A DNA stretch of 64,000 nucleotides from NCBI GenBank assembly GCA_028532985.1, contig JANCIK010000012.1, forward strand, positions 248,001-312,000. The letters run 5' to 3'. Each line of letters opens with the position of its first letter. Positions within the stretch are counted from its first letter, which is position 1. The notes below the pieces were generated by a model. It was not told where the DNA came from, searched no databases, and saw only the letters and a program-made list of their open reading frames with translations. The position numbers and the translations under genes are program-made. The DNA comes from Stropharia rugosoannulata. Taxonomy: Eukaryota; Basidiomycota; Agaricomycetes; Agaricales; Strophariaceae. Of this stretch, positions 24,325 to 35,500 are shown one piece after another.

Positions 24325-24887
24325 TTAGAAGAAGCTATCACTTCCCGTAATAGCGAAGTCAGCAGAAAAATCTCCAGAATCCCCGAAGACTGAAAACAAT
24401 GCATTAGTATGTAGAACTTCGTCGATATTTTAACTGGTACTACGTACGCTGGACTTCATAATCGGTCCCGTTGATTACGTTTGGGACAGCGAAGTTCACA
24501 TAGCCAGCGAGTATATCGAATTCAGCGGCGAGTACGACTAGTAATTTTTGTTAAACACTTAAATGGTGAATCTGTCGGCTGTACTAACCAGGAGTGGCAC
24601 TTCCACCCTTCGCGAGCATTACCTGACCATTACGATTGGTAATCTGCGTAGGAGCGTTTGCCGTGCTCCTGGTGGCATGTATGTCAAGTTCGGTGGGTAT
24701 TAATAGTCGCATTTTAAAACTCATACCAGGTAACACATGCAGTGGTACCAACCGTCCAGACGGTTTGTGCAGTTGGACTAGTGATTATTGGGACGAACAC
24801 ATCTTGAGGCTTGCGTGGAATGAGAGCAGATGCATTGGCCACAGAATAGAAGGCGGCCGCAAAAGAGATAACGTTGATAAACTTCAT
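24325..24887 (-). CDS. Small secreted Kre9/Knh1-domain protein, copy 1
   Basis: Secreted protein of about 130 residues: an N-terminal signal peptide (MKFINVISFAAAFYSVANAS) followed by one Kre9/Knh1-type (Ser-Thr-rich membrane-anchor family) beta-sandwich domain. Domain landmarks are QDVFVPIITSP, VWTVGTT..VTW, NAPTQITNRNGQVMLAKGG, VVLAAEFDILAG, VPNVINGTDYEV and VFGDSGDFSADFAITGSDS. Four exons; the first intron splits the Trp codon of VTW, a position shared by all four copies in this window. The chain stops just after the domain (SFF*), so the Ser/Thr-rich GPI-anchor tail of larger family members is absent. A TATAAAAGG box (minus strand, 24974-24982) lies about 90 bp before the ATG. Known relatives act in cell-wall beta-glucan assembly; for this short form that role is inference. 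It is the most divergent copy, with an extra Cys before VTW. Confidence 0.85.
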
Positions 24888-26009
24888 TATCGCTGCGATG
24901 TCGTGAAGAAAGAAGTTTGGGTAGAGCTAAGCTTCTTAGTTTGAAGTGAGGATTAATACTGGACAGCGCCCCTCCTTTTATATCGTCTGCTGGCGTAATG
25001 CACGATGTCCGAGCCTATGGCTACTATTGGCAGCAAGGCCCGTTGATCTACGCTATGCGTACGGAGACAGCTCGCCGCACACGCTCTGATAGGCGTCTCC
25101 TCTCAATGTGCGTCCTTACGCATTACATCTTCTTTCGTGCATAGACATCATCAGAAGGCTTCTTCGACTTCGATTAATTTCTTCATGTATGTTGCAATAT
25201 ACTCGAGTATACGTCATTGTCAGAGCAGCTAAAGGCCGCTGAGCCATGCGCACCTCACGGTGCACACTCGCATACATCGACTGCATAAATATCAGGTTAT
25301 TAAGTTTTTCGACCAGATTGGTAGTAAATGAAGATGTTGACCTGAATACTAGAGTACGCGTGACAACTTGAATGCGTCAGATTGTCTATCAGTCGGCAGA
25401 TAGCTAGTACGTTCGAGTCCAGCTGCTTCGGATCCTGTGTTGCAGACGTTATTAAGGCGATGTAGCTCAACTCACTGCAATGAAAAGCAGTATCAACCTT
25501 CTGCCGGTGGTAGAAATTTTCTTTTGGCCGCGCACTGGGACCGAAGATAATTGATAAAGGTTTACGCTAAGTCAATTCACCAAGTTATTACAGAAGAAAG
25601 CGCCAATTGTGATCATATTGTAACTATTCCACCTGCTTACTGTTATTCCACAGTTAGACATTATGTTCTACTAGATTATTGCCCGCAAGAACTTTGGTAT
25701 ATGTAGTACTCACTTTGCAAGATAATTTCGGTTGCAAAGTCCAACGCGACGTCTGCCACATACTTAACACATGGCCCGAGAAGATAATTATTGATATTGG
25801 GGACCTCCCAAGGACCTCCTCGTGAGCTACTTAACTTAACCAATAGTACCCCATGCATCTTCAACAAATCTGTAGAGTTACGGCAAATGCCGGCGGACTA
25901 CAAAGTATCAAATCCCAACATCACTGACGCCCGCCACCCAGTGATCAAAGTGGGCACAGCATCGTCTCGACTTGTCCATAACGTACTGTCCCTTTTCATC
26001 GACAACAGG
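24888..26009. other. Intergenic region between Kre9-like copy 1 and cyclophilin
   Basis: Contains the TATAAAAGG promoter of the secreted-protein gene at its left end and the 5' side of the cyclophilin gene. A T-loop-like string (GTTCGAGTCC near 25413) lacks a matching tRNA fold. No other feature supported. Confidence 0.5.
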
Positions 26010-27019
26010 ATGTCTTCAACTACTCGCCCCATCGTTTTCATGGATATAAACATTGGAGAAACGCCTGCTGGAAGAATAAAAATGGAACTCTTTAGCGATA
26101 TCGTGCCCAAGTTCGTCAAATCTCTCTCTTGTTGGCGGTTCGCGGTTTAATTCATTTACTCAGGACAGCCGAGAACTTCAGACAGCTGTGTACTGGAGAA
26201 TTTCGGTACTTGAATCCTATACGAAGCGTTCCCCAGCATTTCTGATATGCGTAATATAGTGTCAATTCGAGGCCGCAGGGATACAAGGGTGCAACATTTC
26301 ATCGGTGAGCAACTGCATCGATCGTGAGCCCACCCGATGAAACGCTGATATGTATCCCCATAGAGTGTAGGAGCATGTTTCTGACTTCAATCTCACTACT
26401 CATTGCAGCGCTGTAGTGTGCCGAATTTCATGTGCCAAGGTCGGCGCTAGCTTAGAAATCTCTCAATACATCTCTGACCGCACACATAGGCGGCGACTTC
26501 CTGAAGGGGGACGGGACTGGCTCTTTCTCAATATACGGAGACAAATTCCCTGTGCGTTATGTTACAAGGTGATCAAAAAGCATTGTCCTAACACACTTCC
26601 AGGACGAAAACTTCCAGGAGAAACATACTGGACCAGGATTACTGTCAATGGTAAGAGATATATTGATCTTTCTTTCAAATGAGAACTCACGTTAGTGCAG
26701 GCCAACTCAGGTCCCAATACTAATGGATGCCAGGTTTGGTGGAACTCCCGTTTCATGGCGAGAAACCTTGCTAACGCTTTTCTATTGTTACATAACAGTT
26801 CTTCATTACAACGGCGAAAGCAGACTTTCTGGATGGAAAACATGTAGTTTTCGGAAAAGTCATCGATGGGATGTTGACACTGCGGAAGATCGAGAATGTC
26901 CCCACTGGCCCAAATAACCGGCCAAAACTGGTGGTTAAGATAACAGGTGCGTTTATGGACCATGTTGCATATTTGCCTCTGTAACATGCTTTGATGTCGC
27001 AGAATGCGGAGAGATGTAA
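26010..27019 (+). CDS. Cyclophilin H-type peptidyl-prolyl isomerase
   Basis: Peptidyl-prolyl cis-trans isomerase most like PPIH, the cyclophilin of the U4/U6 snRNP. ATG at 26010 gives [20 protein letters not shown]. Exons then read [136 protein letters not shown] and the last exon TECGEM*. Seven or eight introns, all short. Catalytic-region Arg, Phe, Met, Gln and the KHVVFG histidine are present. The tail ECGEM matches human PPIH closely. Two oddities: the splice that best fits gives FHR-V-PNFM, one residue shorter than the usual FHRVIxxFM, and the cyclosporin-contact tryptophan is Phe (ADFLDG). Either the gene carries a codon loss there or an exon border is misread. Possible partner: the splicing factor Dim1 at 16.4 kb is in the same complex but not a neighbour. 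Confidence 0.88.
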
Positions 27020-27203
27020 CAAAAGGTGGAACAAAAGCGTCCATTGAATGTAGCAATATACAATATACATTTATATTCACATGGTACAGGCGGGGACAGT
27101 GTTACAAGGCGTACATACGGGCGAGCAGACGTGGCAATATAGATATGCGGAGCCAACAAACCATTCGAAGACCCTATCCCTATATGACATAGAGTCGACG
27201 CGT

Positions 27204-30200
27204 TCAGCGGACCTGCTGGGTCGCGGGGACACCCTTCGGGATGGGGGCATGGGGAACGGGAGCGTGAGGAGTCCTGATCTTGATGCCTGCAATGGGTAGT
27301 TAGTCCTGTAATGATTTCATCCATGTGTCGTCCCTGCTTACCCAGGTCTTCGGCGATGAGGTCGGCTCCCTTCTCGCCGACGAGAAGTGCAGAGGAGTAG
27401 GTGTTGGTGCCAAGGTTGTCAGGACAGATACTCAAGTCAACAACCTTCAAGTTCTCTGTTCCGAAGACGTTGAGGCGTCCGTCAACGACACCGCCCTCCT
27501 CTCTGGGCTTCATCGCACATGTTCCTATTTTGATTAATTTGTTTTAGCGTTTTTCCGTCTTGAACATACAAGATCTTACCAAGGCTGTGCCAGGTAGTCT
27601 CGACGTGGTCTGCAGAAAGGTGAATATGACGTAAACGGCTATCGTGGAGCATACTAACCAGCAATCCAGTCGTCAATTGCCTTGTCGTCCTCTTCCGTGT
27701 ACTTGATGTCCTCGTGGACCTTGTCGGCATTGTATGGCTCACCAGGTCTAGTAAGTACAAAGATCATAAACGAGTCTGCGTAACTCCGCATTGTCATCGC
27801 GACTTCTTACCTGTGCCAGGTGCCCATGTGGATGCCGACAGTGAAGGCGTTAGGAAGCATCTCCTTCGCAGTCTTGATGTCGATGTCGACCGCTGCGGCG
27901 GGTGACGCGGGGTGGAAGCGCGGGTGGTGCGAGGTTAGCTCGCCGCGGAAGGCGTCCATACGACGGGCGATCTCGCGCGTCTTCTTGTAGCTCCAGCGAA
28001 TCGGCGCGAAGTCGGCCTTGTCGTTCATGAAGCCACTGTCAAAGCTGGGCTCCTGGTACGGGTCAGGCGAGCTGATGTGGATCTTTTGTTCTCGATGTCA
28101 AAATGTTTCCTATCGATCGGTATATACGAATAATTACCTTTCCGCGACTGGCGGGGTACTCGAGATATTGGAACCTGGCAGACATGTATTGAGTTCGGAG
28201 TAAGAGGGCGTAATACAAGGCTTACATAGTGATATATTTGCCAGGTGGTAGGAGAGCGTGGTCGGCGTAAGCTCCTGAGACGATGGAGCCGAACCTATGA
28301 GATTTTTTTTAGCCTTGATTAAGGAAAGGAAATAAATACGCTTACATGACTGGCTTGTCTGGCTTGTCCTTGAAGTACTTGTCCCAGAGGGCATTGAATT
28401 CAGGACCCATCTCCTTAAGCTCGGCTTCCGTTGGACGGATCTAGAAATAAATTTGTTAATCGTATCCAAAGTTTGATTGGTTTGAAGCATACCTTGAACC
28501 CGGCATCGATCGCATTAGAAGCCAACCTGGCCTTCTCGGGACTGACCTCCCACTCTTGGAAGAGCTAGGTCATGGACAAATTAGCCCTGCAGGCTTCAAG
28601 AGAAGATGATCCCGTACCTCTCTCTGGGTCTCCTTGTCGCCACGTAAGAAGTCGTCCAATGTCTGACTTTCGTTTGAGACGCGGTAAACTGCGGGGAATG
28701 TAAATATTTGAAGCTAAAAAAAAAAAAAGCAAATGCATATCAAACATACTGGAAAGGGTGGTGTAGTGGTCCTGGTATTGCTCACTGCAGATATATGCGC
28801 TCAGTACAGATCCTGCTTATACCTTCGGAAGGCAGACTCACCCGACGCCTGGAAGGTCACTGACGCATTGCACGCCAATCTTGTCGAGATGCTCCTTGTT
28901 GCCGACACCAGAGCGCTCCAGGATCTGGGGCGAACCGAGCGTGCCGCTGCTGACGACGACCATCTTACGCGCACGAACGATGGTCTCGCGGAACTGTCCA
29001 TTGTTTGCGCGGTTCTTAGCGGGAACGTATGCGACGCCGACCGCCTTGGTGCCCTCGAAGATGACGCGGGACACACGGGAGTTCGTGCGGAGGTACAGGT
29101 TAGTCTGCACGTCCATCACGCTGTGCACGTATGCTGAGAGTGGATCAGCATAACATTTCCTACTTCTACAAGTCATACTCACCAGTCGCAGCATCGCTAC
29201 GCCTGCCTGTATGCCTGTTGATGTACTTGGCCCAGATTTCGGAGGCGTGGGCGGTGTCGAGGTCCTGGAGATCGTCTACCCAACAGCATTAGCTGGCTGA
29301 CCTGACCAATCCAACGGAAGAATACCCACCAGTGAAAGGAATGCCGAGGGCATCTGAAGCTCTCAGGAAGTCCTGAGCCAGGGCTGTGACGGTTCCACCA
29401 TTGCTAATAGCAATCGGCCCGTCGTATCCGTGGGTATCGTTGTTCGTGGGCTTCTGGTAGTTCTCAAGCTGTTGGATGATTGGAGGTTAAAATTGTGTTG
29501 GTGTTACATCATGGGAACTGAAGTCGACTTGCCCTCTTCATGAGTGGGAGAAGATCTATATGGGGACTATGAGTAGGGTTTTTTTAGGCTCGGTGTGATT
29601 GCAGGTACCTTTGGCCGTCCATCCGGGGGTCTTGAAGTCATCTAAACATATTCTTAGCATACACCAATCAAATATGGTTGATGATGGATCATTTACCCCA
29701 GTCAGATGCGGAGGCCTGTTCTTTATTCGTTAGCAATTAAGCATTTGAAGGTTGGCCAGACTCTTACCCTGGTGTACATCTATGCAGGACAGTACATAGA
29801 GGGTTAGAAACATAGTGCGTAATAGCACCTTCGACGAACCTGGAAGTTGATGCTATTCAAGAAAACATTCAGCAAGCGTGAATGAAGATAAAGAGAGCCT
29901 TTTACCTGCTTCCACCACCCAGGATGTTGGCACATCTACAAAAGTGTTAGCGTTACACGGCGTCATTGCATACATATCGTGAGCTTACGGTACAATGCTT
30001 CGCCTTCCGCGGAGGTAGGAAGATTGCATAGTGTCAACGTAGAACTTAGCCTTGTCGTTGCTGAACTTGATATCAGTCTCCGCATGTAGACACTCAAACG
30101 GCTAACTTACATTCCATCGCGTTGCATATTCCTCACGTAGATACCAGGGCGGTAGACCCAGGGGTCATCACGGTTGTTTGCACCACCTCGTATGCGTATG

Positions 30201-30410
30201 AGTGTTGGGCTTGCTGGAGACAACAGCAAATAATACCTTCGATAAGCATGACTTTCAAACTGGGGTCGGCATATGCCAGGCGTCCAGCGACGACACATCC
30301 TGTTGTTGAGAATGAATGGATTTGTTGACGATTTGGAAATGTTATTAGCGGGGCTTACCTGCAGGACCACCACCGCACACAATAACGTCGACTTCATCAG
30401 GGTGACCCAT
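27204..30410 (-). CDS. GMC-family alcohol (methanol) oxidase
   Basis: FAD-dependent alcohol oxidase of the GMC family, oxidising methanol or other short alcohols to aldehyde plus hydrogen peroxide. ATG at 30408-30410 gives MGHPDEVDVIVCGGGPAG with the dinucleotide-binding GGGPAG, then GRLAYADPSLKVMLIEGG. Later blocks include VSSGTLGSPQILERSGVG (the GMC signature 2 region), VETTWHSLGTCAMKPREEGG around the catalytic His, NVFGTENLKVVDLSICPDN and GTNTYSSALLVGEKGADLI. The C-terminus is PHAPVPHAPIPKGVPATQQV, then Arg and stop, typical of basidiomycete alcohol oxidases. It lacks the peroxisomal tripeptide seen in methylotrophic yeasts. About fifteen or more small introns and several very short exons occur (e.g. 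around 29600-29950). In wood-decay fungi such enzymes are thought to supply peroxide from lignin-derived methanol (family knowledge). Exon borders in 29500-30000 are only approximate. Confidence 0.93.
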
Positions 30411-32501
30411 ATTGGACGGTTATAATCAGGTAAGTTGATGACAATTAAAAATAGAGGAAGAACTGTTAAAGCTCTGAGGTGCGATACAAGTGATGAAGGA
30501 GGTTTATATATCTATCCAGTGCAGACCGGCAAATTTGCTCCAGGGAAAGAATGGATTATGGGAGGTAAGAAGTTGTCTGACCAACAAGACGCAGCAACAG
30601 TAACATAACCAAGGTCCGATTTCCTGTCATATGATGACACCAGTGGGAGGAAAATGATATAGACTGTAGCCAAAAATCAACAAGCCATACGCAGCCTCTG
30701 AGACTAATAAAGCTCAAATTAGATCGAGGGGAGGGATTCCGATTTTGCAAAGCTTCTACGAGCGGCGTGAGATGTTAAGATAGGGGAGAAAGAGCTTAGG
30801 ATGCTTCCAGCTCCAGGCAGCTGACCATATTTTTGAGATAGGCGTGGTATTTGAAGGTTTAAGGTCAGACCAATTATCAAAAATGTCGACATGATGAACA
30901 TTGCAGCGAACAAGGTGGAATCGAAAGGCAAACCATTTCTCTAGGAATAAGTATAGGCTTCTTATCTCCTGAACGCAACGAATTGACGGTAACTTGAGTG
31001 TATCGTAGGTGGGCAGAATCCCAAGCGTACACCGATGTGGAAAGGGTTGCTCAGCCTCTGAAGCCGAGTATTCAGGAGGCATATCCAGTTTAACGTCGTT
31101 AAGAAACGCAGAAGATGTTCACATGGCCAATTTGTTGTGTGTATAAGGCTTCACATCCACTTCGCGGGAGATCGTTTACGCGCAATCGAACCCGGCGCGA
31201 AATGTTCCAATGACCTACGGGATTGATATTCTTGGAGAGCCATCGTGACTTTCATTGTAGGAAAAGAACATGGTGAGAATGTTGACTTGCCGGCACAGTG
31301 GGAAGTGACAGAACTGGATTCAAACGTGAAAGAAACCAGTCTATTGCGAAGAGGAACTTGTACGCCACCGACAAATGGGGCTCTTCCAGAAATTAGAGTG
31401 GAATTGCTGTAATGCGACTATGATAGCAAATTTAAGCATATGATATACGCAGTGTGGGGTAAAAATGTGTTGTTTGCTTACAACGAAGGTGTGCAATAAG
31501 CGCTCCAGGGCCAATCCAGAGTCATATGCGGTGTATGATCCTGTAAAACCAACTATTGGATTTTGTGATTGGTACACCGAGACTAGCTGGAGGTATTAGA
31601 TGTTTAATAGCATGGCTTCGGCAGGTACTAGGCCAATCTATCTTGAGACTGTGAGCATGGGTTAAATTGCAGAGTTCTGATGTTCTAAGAAGCGTTATAC
31701 ACTCTACGATCTCTCTCTCACAAGCCTTGATTGGAGACAATGAAGATTTACTCACAGGAGCGAAGCTCGGTACCATTGGTACCATTGACCAAATTGCTGG
31801 TCAAAGTTTAGAACATTCGCTGATGCAGAGAGTAGCAAATCTCCGAAGTCTGTCTTTCAATGGCAAAAGGAGAACGACACTAGTCACTGCGTAAGCCTAC
31901 TATGTCACAGCTTGTTACATTTTCTAATAGCAGCATCTTATCTTATCCAGATTAGCAATTTCCTTTCCTGCTGAGTGGAATTGAAGCGGATTTCACCTCT
32001 TTGCTTGCTCTTTGCCGTTGAATTATGGAAGAATTTCTCAGACTATCCCCGTAGTTATTTGAGTACTCTACATACCTAAGAATACTTCAGCTTTGAAGTT
32101 GCTTTCTTTGGGCCCGTTCTTGGCCCTTGCTTGGCCCTGTCCATGAATCGAATGCGTGACCTGCTTGTGACCGGCATAAGTGCGGCAATGGTACGTTAAA
32201 CCTTGAAATTGGACATCATGAACTGAGATTCTAAAAGGCAAAGTTTTGATAACTTCCCAATTCCTTGTACGTTGACTGCTGAAGAATAAAGAATGTTGTT
32301 ACATGCACTCCTGGATCTGGCCCGACGTAAACCCAGCGAACAGCAAGCCAACAAGCCAGCACCCTCTACCGGCTAAAGCGGGCGGTGAAAGCCATAAACG
32401 GCTTCAATGGCCGGAACAAGTCTTGGTTATCACCATGACGTCCATACATCGCTCATGTGTCTATTCCAACTAGCCACCATATGCTTCCATGAAATGAAAA
32501 G
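30411..32501. other. Divergent intergenic region, alcohol oxidase / Fab1-like
   Basis: Two kilobases between divergent genes. Open frames on the minus strand at 30719-31082 and 31341-31785 have no recognisable domain and no clear splice partners. A pyrimidine-rich promoter-like stretch precedes the Fab1-like ATG. No repeat or RNA recognised. Confidence 0.45.
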
Positions 32502-35500
32502 ATGGCGGACGTGAAGCCTCTTCCAGCGTTACCAGTAACCTCCCTATCTGTTGAAGCCCACGCGCATCGAGGGCGGCTCATCAAGCACTTCTTAAACGAC
32601 ATCCATGACCCCGAAATCGACAGCAACCGCGATGGCTGGCTCTATGTGCTGGAGGAAGCGTTGGATAGTCTTACTGCGGAATGCAATCGGAGAGAATGGC
32701 TTCGACTTCTCAAACGAAAATATGAAGTTAGCAAAATCAAGTCGGATACGAAAGAACAAGATGTAACAGAGAAACCACTCCCAGCCATGCCACAGACTCC
32801 TCTCCAACAGCTACGAAAGCTGGTGGTGCGTCGGACTACTGTCGAGGGTGATAAGCATGTCGGACACTTGGTCATTTGTATCGCCCCACACGGCAGCTCC
32901 GTTCCACTGCCAGCAGAAGACAGCGGCTTCGCGTTACTACCAGCCAATATCGGGTGCTCATTTACTGCAAAAACATTTTTATTGCACGAACCAGATCAAC
33001 ATGAACCCGATGGGAGCGTTCTGTATGGACTTCGTGATCATTTGCACGGTGCGCAGCTAGTGAATTATAAATGGAATTGTTCCTGACTTCACCTTGCAGA
33101 CGAGTGCTATATTATTGGAGGCACCTTTGCCTTCAACGGCATCAATTCACCGACACAGTATCGTTTGTTACGCAAAGTGCTTCGAATGGCAATATATGTT
33201 CATCTTGCGCTTATTTTGGAGCAAAGCGTTCTTGCAGACATAGGCATCCAGCTGAATCTTGCAGGCCCCAAACTCCCTGAACCGTCACCTTCAAGTCCTA
33301 GGATGCGTCTCACGTCAGACGATGCCAAGGATAGCAATACAAGTCAACCAAGACCCCGTTTAAATCGCAACTCGATTATTCCATCTAGTTTTACCAATTT
33401 TTTCTTGAAGCGACAGTTCAGTCACCGACGGTCGCAGACGATCAGCCAGACTCCAAGCCGGAGCGGAACTTCTCTGGACTTAACGGCCTTGCCTCCGTCA
33501 TTATCCGTAGAAGCAACGCCAGTGAAAAGACGTTCTATCGAAGGAGCGGTGCATGGTATACGGCTGCGGCGCCTATCATTCCTAGGAGACCGTCGTGCGT
33601 CTATTTGGAAATCTCAGGCTGAGCCCATACAAGTCGCAACAAATTCAGTTCGACAACCCTTCAACGCTGCTGTTAAACGAATTGAACATTCTAGAAGCCT
33701 TCTTTCGACGTCCCCTGGTATAATACTGCCTGTTCCCAAGCTTATTGTAGAGCTAGCGGAAAAAGAGTCACGTAACGGCTCATCGAGACAACGATTAAAG
33801 GGCGACGAACGCGTAGCATTGACGAGTATTCTAGGATGGAATGGAAAGGATGCCGAAGGGAGAGGGATGTCTGGAGTTGTGGGGTTTGTACGCTTGCAGG
33901 AGATATCATTTCTCTGCTCAACTCATGTGCCAAACATCCATGTTTCCACACCGGGCAAATCTCAGTCACTGCTTTCGCTCCAGCAAGGATCTGCATCTGA
34001 GCACGCGTTGACGTCAGAACACAATGCGACTTTGCATGGGAACAATGAGGGCAAGGCCCGGGAAAGCGGGTTTCCTTTTCCACTTTCACCTGGTTCATCC
34101 CAGGACAAGGTAGGGCCTCTTCAACATGGCTTCCATCACTGTAGAAAGCCTCGGTGGCAAACATACCAGTACTTCAATTTTCGAGATGGAGAAGACACGA
34201 CGTTAGGCTCGTGGATACGGGAGACGGTGGCGAAGAAGGCGGCGCCCTGTGATAGACCGGGCTGTGCTTTCTTCCAAGGACAACATCAGCGGAGGCTTAT
34301 CCATGACGGGGTGCGCATTGCCATCGATGTTGGGGAACTGGACGAAACCCCCAAGGCTAGTGATAGCACGAAACTTAGAGATGAAATGGTTCGCCCAAGT
34401 ACCCAACCAAGTCCTGATCCTTTTGAACAAATCATGATGTGGCATACTTGCTCAGTTTGCGGTGCCTCGTCTCCTAGGACTAGAATGTCTGATGGTACTT
34501 AGTAAGTCTTATCTTAATCGTTAATTACTTCAGTCTCACAGTGTGATTCAGCCTCTTTTCTTTTGCTAAGTATTTGGAGCTCCTGGTCTACTCGCCGGCG
34601 ATGTTCACCCTTACACCTCCGGTTTGTGAGCACACCACTCCGGCTCCGATCCCTTACGCATCTTTGCCGTCGTCGCGCTACAACATCTTATGGAACTTCT
34701 CCATCGGCTCAACCCAGATCGTTTTCTCCTCATCACCGACTACAGATGTTTTTGAGCTTAAAGTCCCAAGACTTCAAATAACGCGTGGCGGTGACAGACC
34801 TGCATCACCACTAGGCGGCACCGAGAAATCTGGGAACGACTCTCAGAAGCAGGACGATGCTCAGAAAAAAGCACTGAGAAGGGAAATCAAACGTTGGTGG
34901 GAGTGCATATCGGACCATTTGGACAAGATTGTGCGTTATCGTCTGATTCCTAGTCCGCTCGCTACTAACCTCTGCATGGTAGGAAATAGCACTTGGCTCT
35001 GGTGAACCAACATACAAGTCGCTGCCGCGCCTGCCGTCTATGGATAGCGCCTACGATGTTTATGACGCCTCTGGTAGCTACTCAGGTCAGACTACTCCGC
35101 ATATATCTAGTTTATCGAGACCACCGCCCGTGCCATTCCCAACTCCCGAACCAAAGACTCACTCGTACTTTTCTATTCAAACGGCTGACAGCTCTAAGAC
35201 CGAGATACCTGGCGAGCCGCCTGAAGTACATGATCCTATTGATACCGAGCGGCTTCTGGTCGCACTCCGGCGAAACTTTCAACAGGTAGAGCAGTCGTTG
35301 TATGCGCAACTTGGGAAGACGCCTGCGACATCGCTGAACGATGTTCGACGCGCGTTTCTGGCTACAGGGGTCGGATCACGGAATCGACTGTGTGCTTGGC
35401 AGAAAAAGCACTTAGGTCAAGCAAAGGCCAATATGGTTGGCGATCTGCAGGCGGAGGAGCCGGTGTGGTGGGGTAAAGGGTTCCATGTTGTACCAGGGTG

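Noticed and set aside
25380..25450. tRNA-like sequence with a GTTCGAGTCC T-loop string
   Set aside because: No pairing T stem, acceptor stem or anticodon arm could be built around it.
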